The position numbers were made by a program, and so were the translations under genes. 64,000 nucleotides of DNA from Flavobacterium phragmitis (GTDB lineage: Bacteria > Bacteroidota > Bacteroidia > Flavobacteriales > Flavobacteriaceae). How positions within the stretch are numbered: the first letter of the stretch is position 1; every line of letters starts with the position of its first letter. Positions 42,964 through 52,145 of this stretch are shown here, one piece after another. The stretch is from positions 124,001-188,000 of the forward strand of contig NZ_FOMH01000002.1 in assembly GCF_900112575.1 (NCBI RefSeq), read 5' to 3'. A model generated the notes under the pieces. That model worked only from the letters and a program-made list of their open reading frames with translations, made no database searches and was not told the origin of the DNA.

Positions 42964-43746
42964 TTAAATTCCGCTGCTTCCGTCATCAACGCTTGTTTTG
43001 GTCCGCTTAAATGATTTTGTAAGGTTAGAAAAGAAATTATTAAAAATAAAATTAAGCTGAAAGGCATTGACAAGCTGATCCGAAGTTTCTCTAGGCATTA
43101 CCTCGCGCGCATACGAAGGCTCAATCTGGATATCATTATTGAGTGATATGCCGAGCCCCACGGTAAAGCGGTTGCGGTCAAAAAAATCAGGTCCGCTTAC
43201 CGCGCTTTTGGTTTTGAAAAAAACTTCGTCAGATGCAAATGAATAAATTGGAATTTTATTTACTTTTAAAAAGTTAAGCGGATATACGGCCTTGACCTGA
43301 AACCGAAAACGTTCTACGGCTTCAAAATTTGAAGATTCGTTTTTAAGATGCCTGTCCTCAAACCTGCCACGAAGGTTCACCTTAAAGCTTTTTTGGGTAA
43401 ATAAACTATAGGTGACCTGAACTGCACTTCGTAATTCAGGAGTATTTTCCTGGCTTAATTCCGGAACGTTCCTGTTGCCGAAATAAGCATAGAAAATAGA
43501 AAGTTTCCATCTCTGGGCCGGATAATAATGCGCCCAGGCCCTGAAATAGACCTGCGTAATATTGTGAAACATATTCGGATTATCCGGAATACTGCTCGAA
43601 CTTAAGCCCGCATCAAGTTCAAGAACCCAATTCTGGCTGAGATCTGCAGTAAATGCATATTCGTTCCAGAATTGATTCAGCTTATCTGACTGGCTGTAAC
43701 TATGCGAAAACCCAATAAGGAACATTAACGCTATTTTCTTTCCCAT
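42964..43746 (-). CDS. DUF2490 outer-membrane beta-barrel protein
   Basis: 260 residues with a signal peptide (MGKKIALMFLIGFSHSYSQS) and a barrel pattern of alternating strands: WNEYAFTADLSQNWVLELDA, FRAWAHYYPAQRWKLSIFYA, FKVNLRGRFEDRHL, NRFTVGLGISLNNDIQIEPS. This is the DUF2490 layout. It may be a porin-like protein; ligand unknown. Sits in the sulfatase region between FGE and a DUF502 protein. Confidence 0.8.
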   Translation of the reverse strand: MGKKIALMFLIGFSHSYSQSDKLNQFWNEYAFTADLSQNWVLELDAGLSSSSIPDNPNMFHNITQVYFRAWAHYYPAQRWKLSIFYAYFGNRNVPELSQENTPELRSAVQVTYSLFTQKSFKVNLRGRFEDRHLKNESSNFEAVERFRFQVKAVYPLNFLKVNKIPIYSFASDEVFFKTKSAVSGPDFFDRNRFTVGLGISLNNDIQIEPSYAREVMPRETSDQLVNAFQLNFIFNNFFSNLTKSFKRTKTSVDDGSSGI

Positions 43747-43875
43747 AATTCTTCCATGCTAAAGTTTATGCCAAGTTACATTTTATCTGCAGCATGCTTA
43801 TTGCTGTTATTTGCTCTGAACTGTTATGGCTGACTATTACGGCATTATGCCGGGACCTTAGTCTGTGAGGCAGCA

Positions 43876-44463
43876 CTAACTTAAATCTATCAGTCCTCTT
43901 CCGCGTGATTTTATACTGCCGTCAATCTCTGCCAGCGTGCTGTTGGGAAGGCGTTTTATATCTTTAGCGCTTACAAGAAAAATCTGCCCATGTTCTTTAG
44001 AAGGCGCTGCAGGGACAAAAACAACCGCGCTTCCCCCTTCACCTTCTTCTATCAGATGCGCAGGCTGCCAATAATCCCCATTCTTTAAGAGCACCGGCAG
44101 ATCGGTGCTTGCTTTTTTTTCTTTTGCCTTTAGTTTATCCTCTGCTATTTTTTTATTCTTTTCATATCCCGGCAGGAAGACCATCAGCTTATCATCGATC
44201 CATCCGGTAAATTTTCTGATATAGGTCAGGTGCAGCAGATAACCGCTGAAATATAAGAGCAGCAGCAGTAGAATACCCCCGATAATGTCGCTGGCAAATA
44301 CGCCCAGAATCTGATCAAAGCGGAATAGATGGGCGGCTTTTTCTCCGTAGTTCTGGAAAAAGAACCAGACTTTTTTCAGTATCATAAAAAAAACAACCAG
44401 AGGGAGCAGCACCAGAGCCCCCGATATGCAGTTGCGCTCCACCTGCCTTAAAATTTTTTTCAT
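43876..44463 (-). CDS. DUF502 membrane protein
   Basis: 195 residues. Two membrane helices (about 15-32 and 55-80, DIIGGILLLLLLYFSGYLLH), followed by a soluble domain (LVSAKDIKRLPNSTLAEIDG, SIKSRGRGLIDLS). The N-terminal GALVLLPLVVFFMIL and the general order match DUF502, whose function is not established. It begins 54 bp after the preceding OM-protein gene stop, so the two may be co-transcribed. Confidence 0.7.
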   Translation of the reverse strand: MKKILRQVERNCISGALVLLPLVVFFMILKKVWFFFQNYGEKAAHLFRFDQILGVFASDIIGGILLLLLLYFSGYLLHLTYIRKFTGWIDDKLMVFLPGYEKNKKIAEDKLKAKEKKASTDLPVLLKNGDYWQPAHLIEEGEGGSAVVFVPAAPSKEHGQIFLVSAKDIKRLPNSTLAEIDGSIKSRGRGLIDLS

Positions 44464-44517
44464 ATCAATAAGGTTTAATATTAGAGTAAAACATTTTCAC
44501 CAACCAAAACAAAACAA

Positions 44518-45324
44518 TCAGTCCGCTCCACCGTCCACACTGTCAAAAGTCTCCCTTTCCTTGGGTTTGACAGTATACTTAATCGACACCATCGGACCGT
44601 AATAAACATCAAACTGTGTCCCGTTTGTGCGAAGCTGCATCTGCCCGATAATGCCCGCTAAAAAATGGATATTGGGAGTAATCCCGGCGGTGTAGTATGC
44701 CGAGAGCCTAAAGATGTCAAAATGCTCCGTGGCGTAATCCTTGGAAGCAAATTTGAGCATTAATTCGGCATAATACCCAATGTTTGGAGCCAAAAAAAGA
44801 GGTTTGCTTTTGCTTTGGGGTAAAAAATGGTTCACTCCAAACCTCATTCTGATCCTGGGAACAGTCTGATGGACCCCATTGCGGTCATCAAAAAATTTAG
44901 TTTCAAAACGAACCTGCTCAAAAATATTTCCTCTGGGCATATTCTGGGAAAAAGTGCCCATTAGGATAAGCCTGTTTTCTAAGGTTTCATAATTGCCCAT
45001 TTCCCGCACGGCATATTTCTGGTTGTGAGCGTATCCCAGCCACAGCTTTATATTCTTAAACCCCGAATAGATAAGCCAGGGTCTCACTACCACCCGCTGG
45101 GTATATTCAAAGGGATTCTTTGTATCATAAGAGCCCTGGGTTACCAGCTGCATATCGGTCTGCGCGCTCAGGTGCCATTTTTCATAAACGGGAAAAGCAA
45201 TATCGGCCTCCGATATTGAAGCCGGAATGAATCCGACCGTATAGGGTGCTTCCTGCTGGCCGCTTGCTGCCTGAAATGCTGTAAGCGTGCAGAATGAAAT
45301 AAAAAACTTGCTAAACCGGCTCAT
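44518..45324 (-). CDS. Outer-membrane barrel protein, DUF2490-like
   Basis: 268 residues, signal peptide cut near AASGQQ, then strands such as KWHLSAQTDMQLVTQGSY, TQRVVVRPWLIYSGF and FEQVRFETKFFDDRNG, ending with SIKYTVKPKE. It resembles the DUF2490 barrel encoded at 42964 in size and strand rhythm, but sequence similarity is low. Function unknown; probably a surface channel of the sulfatase region. Confidence 0.6.
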   Translation of the reverse strand: MSRFSKFFISFCTLTAFQAASGQQEAPYTVGFIPASISEADIAFPVYEKWHLSAQTDMQLVTQGSYDTKNPFEYTQRVVVRPWLIYSGFKNIKLWLGYAHNQKYAVREMGNYETLENRLILMGTFSQNMPRGNIFEQVRFETKFFDDRNGVHQTVPRIRMRFGVNHFLPQSKSKPLFLAPNIGYYAELMLKFASKDYATEHFDIFRLSAYYTAGITPNIHFLAGIIGQMQLRTNGTQFDVYYGPMVSIKYTVKPKERETFDSVDGGAD

Positions 45325-45475
45325 AATTGAAATTGATGTTAAAATGAATATGCAGATCTCGCTGCTTTTACGGCTGTCCCTTAACAGAGATAAAGAAATC
45401 CTATAGGGCCTTTATCAAGAAGACCCTGCTGCGGCCAAATATTTTAACGGCATGGAATATATAAACCATTTCATA

Positions 45476-46540
45476 TCATTTTTTTTGATCGGCCGCAAAA
45501 ACGGCTTTCCAGTCCGTTTTTATATCTGCAAAAGCCCAGTTTTCAGCTTTCCCCTGATCTAAACCTTTATCCAAAGCTCCGATGGGAGATTTCCTGTCAT
45601 AGGCCCACTCGCGAACCGAATCCGTGTGATGCACATAGAGTTCAAAATTTTTATATTTATTGGAGGCGGTCCATTGCAGCATCTGCAGGTCACCGTCAGA
45701 GTTCCCCGCCGCAAATACGGGCTTTCTGCCTATATACTTTTCTATTGCTGCAGGTTTTGCTTCTTTATCATCATTAAAATCAAGAGCGGCAAGCTTGGTA
45801 ATTACAGGATTTCCATTGTTATACTCATATTTAGCCTGCAGGGTGCTCCCCACAATCTGGTCTTTGGGAATGCCGTAGATATCCTCTGCCCATGCGCGCA
45901 TAAAATCAATTCCCCCGCCTGAAACAATGAATACCTTAAACTCTCTGGCCTGCAGAAATCTTACCAGCTCAAGCATCGGCTGATAAATGAGCTGAGTGTA
46001 TAATTTCTTTTTTGTGGGATGCTGCGCTGTGCTGATCCATTTTTTTACGTCAGATTCGAACTGGTCGGTTGTCATTCCTGAATGGCTTGCGGCAATGATC
46101 TCAAGCAGCCCTGCTTTGCCTTGTTTAAGAAGCCCGGGCATATTATTTTCCAGAACATCCTTAAAGGGCTGTTTATTTTTCCATTCAGGATGTTTGGAAG
46201 CGGCGGCTCTTACCTGGTCCATAGCGAAGAAAAGCTGGAAATAAAACGGCTGTTCAGCCCATAAGGTTCCATCATTGTCAAAAACGGCAACACGGTCTTT
46301 TACCGGGATAAAATTTGAGCTTTCCGAATTGGTCACATCTGCGATGTATGCCAGAATTTGTTTTTTTACTTTAGTGTCGTTCCATGAAGGCAGAGGATCC
46401 ATGCCCGATGCTGAAGGCTGTCTGATGTCTGGGGCAGGATTTTCTTGTTTCAGGCTGTCTTTTTTGCAGCCCGCCACCAGGATCAGCAAAGCAAAAAACA
46501 GTAGCAGTTTGGAAGGTCTTGCATTATTTGTTTTTTTCAT
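45476..46540 (-). CDS. HAD-superfamily phosphatase lipoprotein
   Basis: 354 residues. Lipobox with Cys25 (LLILVAGC-KKDS), then a HAD domain: motif I VAVFDNDGTLW with D88 and D90, motif II region KVFIVSGGG, motif III Lys in the AKPAAIEKYIG region, and motif IV FAAGNSDGDLQML. The phosphoserine-phosphatase-like order is typical. As a lipoprotein it acts outside the cytoplasm. HAD lipoproteins of this kind are often found with sulfatase genes. Confidence 0.88.
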   Translation of the reverse strand: MKKTNNARPSKLLLFFALLILVAGCKKDSLKQENPAPDIRQPSASGMDPLPSWNDTKVKKQILAYIADVTNSESSNFIPVKDRVAVFDNDGTLWAEQPFYFQLFFAMDQVRAAASKHPEWKNKQPFKDVLENNMPGLLKQGKAGLLEIIAASHSGMTTDQFESDVKKWISTAQHPTKKKLYTQLIYQPMLELVRFLQAREFKVFIVSGGGIDFMRAWAEDIYGIPKDQIVGSTLQAKYEYNNGNPVITKLAALDFNDDKEAKPAAIEKYIGRKPVFAAGNSDGDLQMLQWTASNKYKNFELYVHHTDSVREWAYDRKSPIGALDKGLDQGKAENWAFADIKTDWKAVFAADQKK

Positions 46541-46620
46541 CTTATCTGATTTTATTTATGCGCTGGTTATTTTAAAAATTCTAATGCAACGCCGCGCCTT
46601 TTAACCCGGCTCTGCTTAAA

Positions 46621-47040
46621 TTAAAGATTAAGCGTGCTGCTGTTCTTCCCGTATTGCACAATCCCACTGATAATATTCTGATACTCCTTAAAATCAAATT
46701 TTTTCTCAAAATAGCCGTGTATGGGATACGAAAATGCCTTTTCCACATCCAAAGGAGCCTTTGAGGTGGACAGAAAAATATACGGCACGCATTTTTTTTC
46801 CAATTCCCCATCACTGAGAATTTTTTCCCTGAGCTGGTAGCCGTTGAGCCCCGGCATATTGATATCCGACAATATAAGGAAAGGCTTCACCTTTGTACCG
46901 GACAAATACCCCATAACCTTAGTTGGATCAGAAAAATAGGTCACTTTACTGGGAATATCCAGGCTCTCAAAAATTTCCCCAAGCATAAGCCTGTCATCCT
47001 CGTCGTCCTCTATCACTATTATTTCTCCATTTCTGTTCAT
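46621..47040 (-). CDS. Single-domain response regulator
   Basis: 139 residues, one receiver: IEDDEDDRLML at 10-20, phospho-acceptor D59 in LILSDINMPGLNG, STSKAP switch and Lys in YFEKKFDF. No output domain. It differs from the other receivers of the window in the SDI motif. No kinase gene is next to it. Confidence 0.9.
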   Translation of the reverse strand: MNRNGEIIVIEDDEDDRLMLGEIFESLDIPSKVTYFSDPTKVMGYLSGTKVKPFLILSDINMPGLNGYQLREKILSDGELEKKCVPYIFLSTSKAPLDVEKAFSYPIHGYFEKKFDFKEYQNIISGIVQYGKNSSTLNL

Positions 47041-47131
47041 TCTCTTAATTTGAAGGCATTAATTTATTACGTTTTCATCTTATCTATTCCCAGACCAGAC
47101 ATATTTCACAGAAAAACGTCCGTGCATAAAA

Positions 47132-48145
47132 TTATTTGTCTTCTTCGACCAAAACAACTTCGTATTTGTTTTTGCCATCAACTTGTACGGGCTGGTAATA
47201 GGTTTCTCCAAATTTTACATATTTCACATCTCCAATGGTAACCTCTTCACCTCCATCGGGCAGATTATCCACCAGTGTGCCCGCTGTTGGAGCTACCACT
47301 TTATAAGTGCTCCCTTCTTTTTCATAATACGTCCCTCCATAGTAATAATTGTTGACTGTCCCGGTATTGACCGTTTCAGCACCGCTGGGAATATTGTTTA
47401 CCGTTCCCCCGACGGGTGCCGGCACAGCGGTGTACCCCCCATTGGAAGGTGCATACCATACCCCTTGATCATAATGGTACTGATTGTTTTCAACACTCAC
47501 CACAATGGCGGTGACGGCCAACGTGGTTACAAAAAATCCCCACGGATGCCAGACCGGCCCCCAATAGAAAGGCCTGTAGGGATGGAAATAATACGGATGG
47601 TACGTATTGTACCTGTAACCGCCATAACGGTAAGGAGGACGCGCATAAACAACGGTATTTCTTCTCACTACGGTATTTCTATTGTGGTTGATGTTAATAT
47701 CCCTGCTCCTGTCAATACTGATGTTATTTCTATTTCTATTGACCGTGTTCCCGCTGATATTGGTATTTTTATTTCTATTGGCGGTGCCTGCCTTCCCATT
47801 CACATTTCTGCCTGAAGTATTCTTTGCAATCCCCGAATTTCGGTTTACCGTGCTTTTCTTATTGTTTATTTTGGAATTGCCGCCCGCAGCAGGCTTGGTT
47901 CTTGTCACTGCCGCACTGCTGTTTTTCGGCCTTGCTGCCGCTGGTTTTGAAGCGGCCGGCCTTGAAGCGGCTGGCCTAGAAGCAGCAGACGGTCTTGCTT
48001 TTGGTGCGGGTCTGGAATGGGCGCCTGCAGCTGGCCTGTTCGCTCCCCCTCGATGGCGCTGCGCTGCGGCTTCAAAGGAAATTAATAAAATTCCCGACAG
48101 GCACCATATGGCGGCTTTTCTTACTGTTCTATTTACGTCTTCCAT
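47132..48145 (-). CDS. DUF6515-like secreted protein with low-complexity region
   Basis: 337 residues from the ATG at 48145; the upstream in-frame ATG at 48181 adds a segment without signal character. Signal peptide, then a Pro/Ala/Ser-Lys region (PAASRPAASKPAAARPKNSS), an Asn/Arg-rich region (NINGN-like repeats such as NRNKNTNISGNTVNRNRN), an aromatic Tyr/Pro/His segment (YRYGGYRYNTYHPYYFHPYR), a hydrophobic segment (FFVTTLAVTAIVV) and a folded end (GGTYYEKEGSTYKV, IGDVKYVKFGETYYQPVQVD). The end is what DUF6515 proteins share. A broken relative of this end lies at 42683-42912. Function unknown. Confidence 0.65.
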   Translation of the reverse strand: MEDVNRTVRKAAIWCLSGILLISFEAAAQRHRGGANRPAAGAHSRPAPKARPSAASRPAASRPAASKPAAARPKNSSAAVTRTKPAAGGNSKINNKKSTVNRNSGIAKNTSGRNVNGKAGTANRNKNTNISGNTVNRNRNNISIDRSRDININHNRNTVVRRNTVVYARPPYRYGGYRYNTYHPYYFHPYRPFYWGPVWHPWGFFVTTLAVTAIVVSVENNQYHYDQGVWYAPSNGGYTAVPAPVGGTVNNIPSGAETVNTGTVNNYYYGGTYYEKEGSTYKVVAPTAGTLVDNLPDGGEEVTIGDVKYVKFGETYYQPVQVDGKNKYEVVLVEEDK

Positions 48146-48200
48146 TATAAATGATTTTAGATTAATAAAAAAACAAAACATACACCCTTTGTTAATTATA

Positions 48201-48222
48201 GGAATTATCTATGTATAATTCC
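48201..48222. promoter_or_regulatory. Perfect inverted repeat, possible operator
   Basis: GGAATTAT (48201-48208) and ATAATTCC (48215-48222) with a 6-bp spacer, 56 bp upstream of the DUF6515-like gene in the divergent 462-bp interval before the sulfatase gene. No clear TAnnTTTG element was found for the sulfatase. Role inferred only from symmetry and position. Confidence 0.35.
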
Positions 48223-48607
48223 CGATACGGAAAATTCACTTCTTACAAATAAAATTTATCTGCCTGCTAGTTCCTTAAAACCGTAAACTTACATAAAACA
48301 TTAAAAATAAAATAATTAAGAATAAAAATCAATTTTTAGAGATCTTTTTTTTTAAATTTTAATTAACAGGAACAATCTGCTAACAAAAACATCAAATATT
48401 TAAATATCAATGCATTTACTTATTTTTTTTTTACTTAACTTAGCTTATGCTTTAAAAAACTACCTGCCTTACATTTTTTTGTTCTACCAGCCCAAGCAAT
48501 TTTGAAAGCCCCATAGATGGCTCTGCTGTATTGTAAAAAGACCTTTTTCCCGGGCTGTTATTTTCTCAGTAATGAAATAGATTTAATATTAACTAATACA
48601 AATCATT

Positions 48608-51052
48608 ATGAACGCCAAAAAAAATACCAAACCTAAAAAAAGCGCAATGCTTTTAGCTTTATGCCTATTTTTCTTCAGCGTGCCTTATAGAATACTGGCA
48701 CAGGCAGATCCCCAGCAGGTAACTAAGGAGACATTTAAAGGAAAAATCAGTCTTGATGTTCGCGATTCTAAAGAAGACTGGGCTCCTTATACGCCCAAGG
48801 TAGCCCCAAAGGGCGCCCCGAATATCTTATTTATATTATACGATGATACTGGATTGGCTGCATGGTCCCCATATGGAGGAGCTATTAATATGCCCACCAT
48901 GCAGAAATTGGCAGATAACGGTCTGATATATACGCAATGGCATACCACTGCCTTATGCTCGCCAACACGTTCTACATTATTAACAGGCCGCAACCACCAT
49001 CTAAACGGAATGGCGGCAATTACCGAAACTGCGGCAGGATACCCGGGAGCAAGCGGCAGGCTGCCAAAACAGGTAACTACTATCGGGCAGGTTTTGCAGG
49101 ATAACGGCTGGAGCACTTTTTGGATCGGAAAAGACCATAACGTTCCAGAGCAGGATGTAGCATCTGGAGGAAATCGCAGCACTTGGCCCCTGCAGATGGG
49201 ATTTGACCGATATTACGGATTTCTTGGAGGAGAGACCAATCAATGGTATCCAGATTTAGTGGAGGACAATCATTTTGTTGATGCTCCGGCAAGCCCGGAA
49301 GAAGGATATCATTTGTCTAAAGATTTAGCAGACCATGCTTTAGAATATCTTCGCGACCAGCAGGCAACCAATCCGTCCAAGCCTTGGTTTATGTGGTACT
49401 GTCCAGGTGCCAATCACGCGCCGCACCATGCCCCGCAGGAATATATAGATAAATACAAAGGAAAATTCGATGACGGTTATGAAGCGTACAGACAATGGGT
49501 TCTGCCTCGTATGATAGCAAAAGGAGTGATTCCTGCCGGGACTAAGTACGCTCCATTTAATCCTCTGCCTAAGAATGTTGCCAATGAAGGCGACGCTGTT
49601 CTAGAATGGAATAAATTAAGCGCCGACGAAAAGAGACTATTCTCAAAATTGGCTGAAGTGTACGCCGGATTTTCAGAATATACCGATGCCCAGGTGGGAC
49701 GCGTAATTGATTATTTGGAAAAAACCGGTCAGCTGGAAAACACCGTTATCATTTATGCCGCAGATAATGGAGCTTCGGGAGAAGGCTCTCCTTCAGGTTC
49801 TGTAAACGAGAACAAATTCTTCAATGGATATCCGGACGAATTGAAAGAAAATTTAAAGCTCATTGACAAATTAGGAGGTCCTGATACTTACGAACACTAT
49901 CCTACAGGATGGGCGGCCGCTTTCTCAACTCCTTTTAAAATGTTCAAAAGATACAGCCAGTATGCAGGAGGAACTTGTGACCCGCTGGTAATTTCATGGC
50001 CTAAAGGGATTAAGGCAAAAGGCGAAGTCCGAAATCAATTTCACCATTCAACGGATATCGTTCCGACATTGCTTGACATCTGCGGCGTAGAAATGCCTAA
50101 AGTCTACAAAGGAGTTCCGCAGTACCCATTATCTGGAGTGTCTATGCGTTATACATTTGACGCTGCTCCCGATGCAAAAACCCAAAAACACATCCAGTAT
50201 TTTGCTATGCTGGGAAGCCGCGCTTTATGGAAAGACGGATGGAAAGCAGTTGCCCTTCACGCACCGCTTGTTGGAAAAGGGAACTTTGATAATGACGTCT
50301 GGGAGCTATATAATACCGATGTCGATAGAGCTGAAAGCAACAATTTAGCTAAGAAAAATCCTGAAAAATTAAAAGAATTGATTGCCGACTGGAATACAGA
50401 AGCGGCTAAAAATCTTGTATTGCCATTGGATGACCGCGCTGCCATCGAAATTTTGGGAATTGAGAGACCTTCCTCAGAAGCTCCACGCGACCAGTACGTT
50501 TACTATCCTGGAACCGCACCGGTGCCTGAAGGCGTTGCGGTAAATGTGCGAGGCCGCAATTATAAAATTGTTGCCGATGTCGATGTAAAAGATGCGAATG
50601 CTTCGGGAGTAATTTTTGCTCACGGATCCCGTTTTGGAGGACACTCCCTGTTTTTGAAAAACAAAAAATTATATTATGTGTACAATTTCTTAGGAATCCC
50701 GCCAGAACAGAAATTCGTTTCAAATGTTGATATTACGCCTGGAAAACATGTCTTCGGTATGGAATTTACCCGTGAAAAAGCAGGCCCAAACGGCGAATCA
50801 CTAGGAACAATGAAACTATACATTGACGGAAAAGAAGTGGCTTCCGGTCCAATGAGAACCCAAAGCGGTAAATTCACGCTATCAGGAGACGGGCTCTGTG
50901 TCGGATTTGACAGCGGCGATGCCGTTAGCAGCGAATATAAAACTCCAGGAGAATTTAAAGGAGGTGAAATTCTTGGAGTAGGCATTAACGTGGGCAAAAT
51001 CGAATATACTGATTTAAACAGCGAAGCAAAAAGAGCTATGAAAAGAGACTAG
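48608..51052 (+). CDS. Arylsulfatase (type I, cysteine-type)
   Basis: 814 residues with a signal peptide ending near LAQA. Metal-binding ILYDD (76-80), then the sulfatase signature CSPTRS with C117, the residue converted to formylglycine. Further metal/active-site regions are GKDHN, APHHAPQEY and YAADNGASGEG. After the sulfatase domain (about 70-600), residues 640-814 form a LamG/concanavalin-like sandwich (KIVADVDVKDANASGVIFAH, GTMKLYIDGKEVASGPM). The substrate is unknown; the FGE gene at 41512 provides the activator. Unusually long because of the C-terminal domain. Confidence 0.95.
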   Translation: MNAKKNTKPKKSAMLLALCLFFFSVPYRILAQADPQQVTKETFKGKISLDVRDSKEDWAPYTPKVAPKGAPNILFILYDDTGLAAWSPYGGAINMPTMQKLADNGLIYTQWHTTALCSPTRSTLLTGRNHHLNGMAAITETAAGYPGASGRLPKQVTTIGQVLQDNGWSTFWIGKDHNVPEQDVASGGNRSTWPLQMGFDRYYGFLGGETNQWYPDLVEDNHFVDAPASPEEGYHLSKDLADHALEYLRDQQATNPSKPWFMWYCPGANHAPHHAPQEYIDKYKGKFDDGYEAYRQWVLPRMIAKGVIPAGTKYAPFNPLPKNVANEGDAVLEWNKLSADEKRLFSKLAEVYAGFSEYTDAQVGRVIDYLEKTGQLENTVIIYAADNGASGEGSPSGSVNENKFFNGYPDELKENLKLIDKLGGPDTYEHYPTGWAAAFSTPFKMFKRYSQYAGGTCDPLVISWPKGIKAKGEVRNQFHHSTDIVPTLLDICGVEMPKVYKGVPQYPLSGVSMRYTFDAAPDAKTQKHIQYFAMLGSRALWKDGWKAVALHAPLVGKGNFDNDVWELYNTDVDRAESNNLAKKNPEKLKELIADWNTEAAKNLVLPLDDRAAIEILGIERPSSEAPRDQYVYYPGTAPVPEGVAVNVRGRNYKIVADVDVKDANASGVIFAHGSRFGGHSLFLKNKKLYYVYNFLGIPPEQKFVSNVDITPGKHVFGMEFTREKAGPNGESLGTMKLYIDGKEVASGPMRTQSGKFTLSGDGLCVGFDSGDAVSSEYKTPGEFKGGEILGVGINVGKIEYTDLNSEAKRAMKRD

Positions 51053-51067
51053 ATTAAGTTAGTGGGT

Positions 51068-51112
51068 AAAATGGAGATATTTCAATAGCAATGAATATCT
51101 CCATTTTATTTT
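51068..51112 (+). terminator. Terminator after the sulfatase gene
   Basis: AAAATGGAGATATT (51068-51081) and AATATCTCCATTTT (51094-51107) form a perfect 14-bp stem with a 12-nt loop, followed by ATTTTTA. The stem is also flanked by A on the left, so it can act in both directions. Confidence 0.8.
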
Positions 51113-51161
51113 TATAAAGACAGTGTTGAAAATTCAAACTGGTAATAATTAATGAAAACTT

Positions 51162-52106
51162 ATGAAACTTAAATATGCAACAATGTGTGCGCTTCTCATT
51201 GGAGTGTGGCTCCTGCCGTTTAAAACAGCTGCGCAGCAGACAGACCATTTAGCCGACAGCAGCAGCTTTTACTTGTCCGAAAATAACATTTCTGTGCAGA
51301 GTAAGGCAGACGATTATTTATACCAAAGAACAAAACCTGTCCCCCCTTGGTTTGCCAGACGCATAAAGGCAACTGTCGGGCTTTTTATTCCGGTCAACAA
51401 TACCACTATCGAGGTGGGCAGCCAAAACGGCACCTTCGGCACCGAGATTGATTTTGAAGATGATCTGGGTTTTCGAAAATCATCGAGTACTTTTTTAAGT
51501 GACATCCAGTGGCGTGCCTCTCGGCGGTCCAGATTTGACCTGAGTTATTTTCATCTGAAAAGAACAACTTCCTACCAGCTCAAAAGGGATATTGAATTCG
51601 GGGACCATACCTATCCGGTGGATGCCAGTGTACACTCTTTCTTTGAAACCAGCATCTATCGTTTTTCATACGGCTACGCCCTGCTTCTGGATCCAAAATA
51701 TGAGCTTGGACTGATGATAGGTGCCCATATCCTGAGAAGCGATGTCGGGATCAGCCTTGCAGGAGCCACAGCAGAATTGGGCTATAATGACGGATTTGAT
51801 TTTACCGCGCCCCTGCCTGACGTTGGAATATGGGGAGGCTATGCCTTTACCGACAAGCTGGCCTTAACGGGAAATGTGAGCTACCTCTCGCTGAAAATAA
51901 ATGACATAAGCGGCAAGATTATCAGCTACAATCTATCAGTCCTCTATCAGGTTATTCCAAATCTGGAGCTGGCTCTGGGTTATACAGGCCTGAATTTTAA
52001 GGTCGATGCCCAAAAAGAAAGGCTTCAGGGGTATTTTAAATGGGGCTATAACGGACCCTCGCTTACCGTATCATATTCCTTCGGACCAAGGCACCCTTTC
52101 CAGTAA
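51162..52106 (+). CDS. Outer-membrane beta-barrel protein
   Basis: 314 residues with a signal peptide (ALLIGVWLLPFKTAAQQ), then a barrel from about residue 60: RIKATVGLFIPVNNTTIEVG, DLGFRKSSSTFLSDIQWRAS, RRSRFDLSYFHLKRTTSYQL, ending PSLTVSYSFGP. It resembles the OmpW/DUF481 type of barrels. It has its own terminator-separated transcript after the sulfatase. It may take up sulfated or released sugars; that is speculation from context. Confidence 0.6.
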   Translation: MKLKYATMCALLIGVWLLPFKTAAQQTDHLADSSSFYLSENNISVQSKADDYLYQRTKPVPPWFARRIKATVGLFIPVNNTTIEVGSQNGTFGTEIDFEDDLGFRKSSSTFLSDIQWRASRRSRFDLSYFHLKRTTSYQLKRDIEFGDHTYPVDASVHSFFETSIYRFSYGYALLLDPKYELGLMIGAHILRSDVGISLAGATAELGYNDGFDFTAPLPDVGIWGGYAFTDKLALTGNVSYLSLKINDISGKIISYNLSVLYQVIPNLELALGYTGLNFKVDAQKERLQGYFKWGYNGPSLTVSYSFGPRHPFQ

Positions 52107-52145
52107 GCAGTACATTTTTTTTTAAAACCCCTAAAAATAAAACAG

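Noticed and set aside
42780..43073. 97-codon minus-strand frame
   Set aside because: It crosses the end of the DUF2490 gene in another frame and the pseudogene; the protein-like matches are in other frames.
46082..46604. Plus-strand frames opposite the HAD gene
   Set aside because: The minus frame has all HAD motifs and a lipobox; the plus frames have none.
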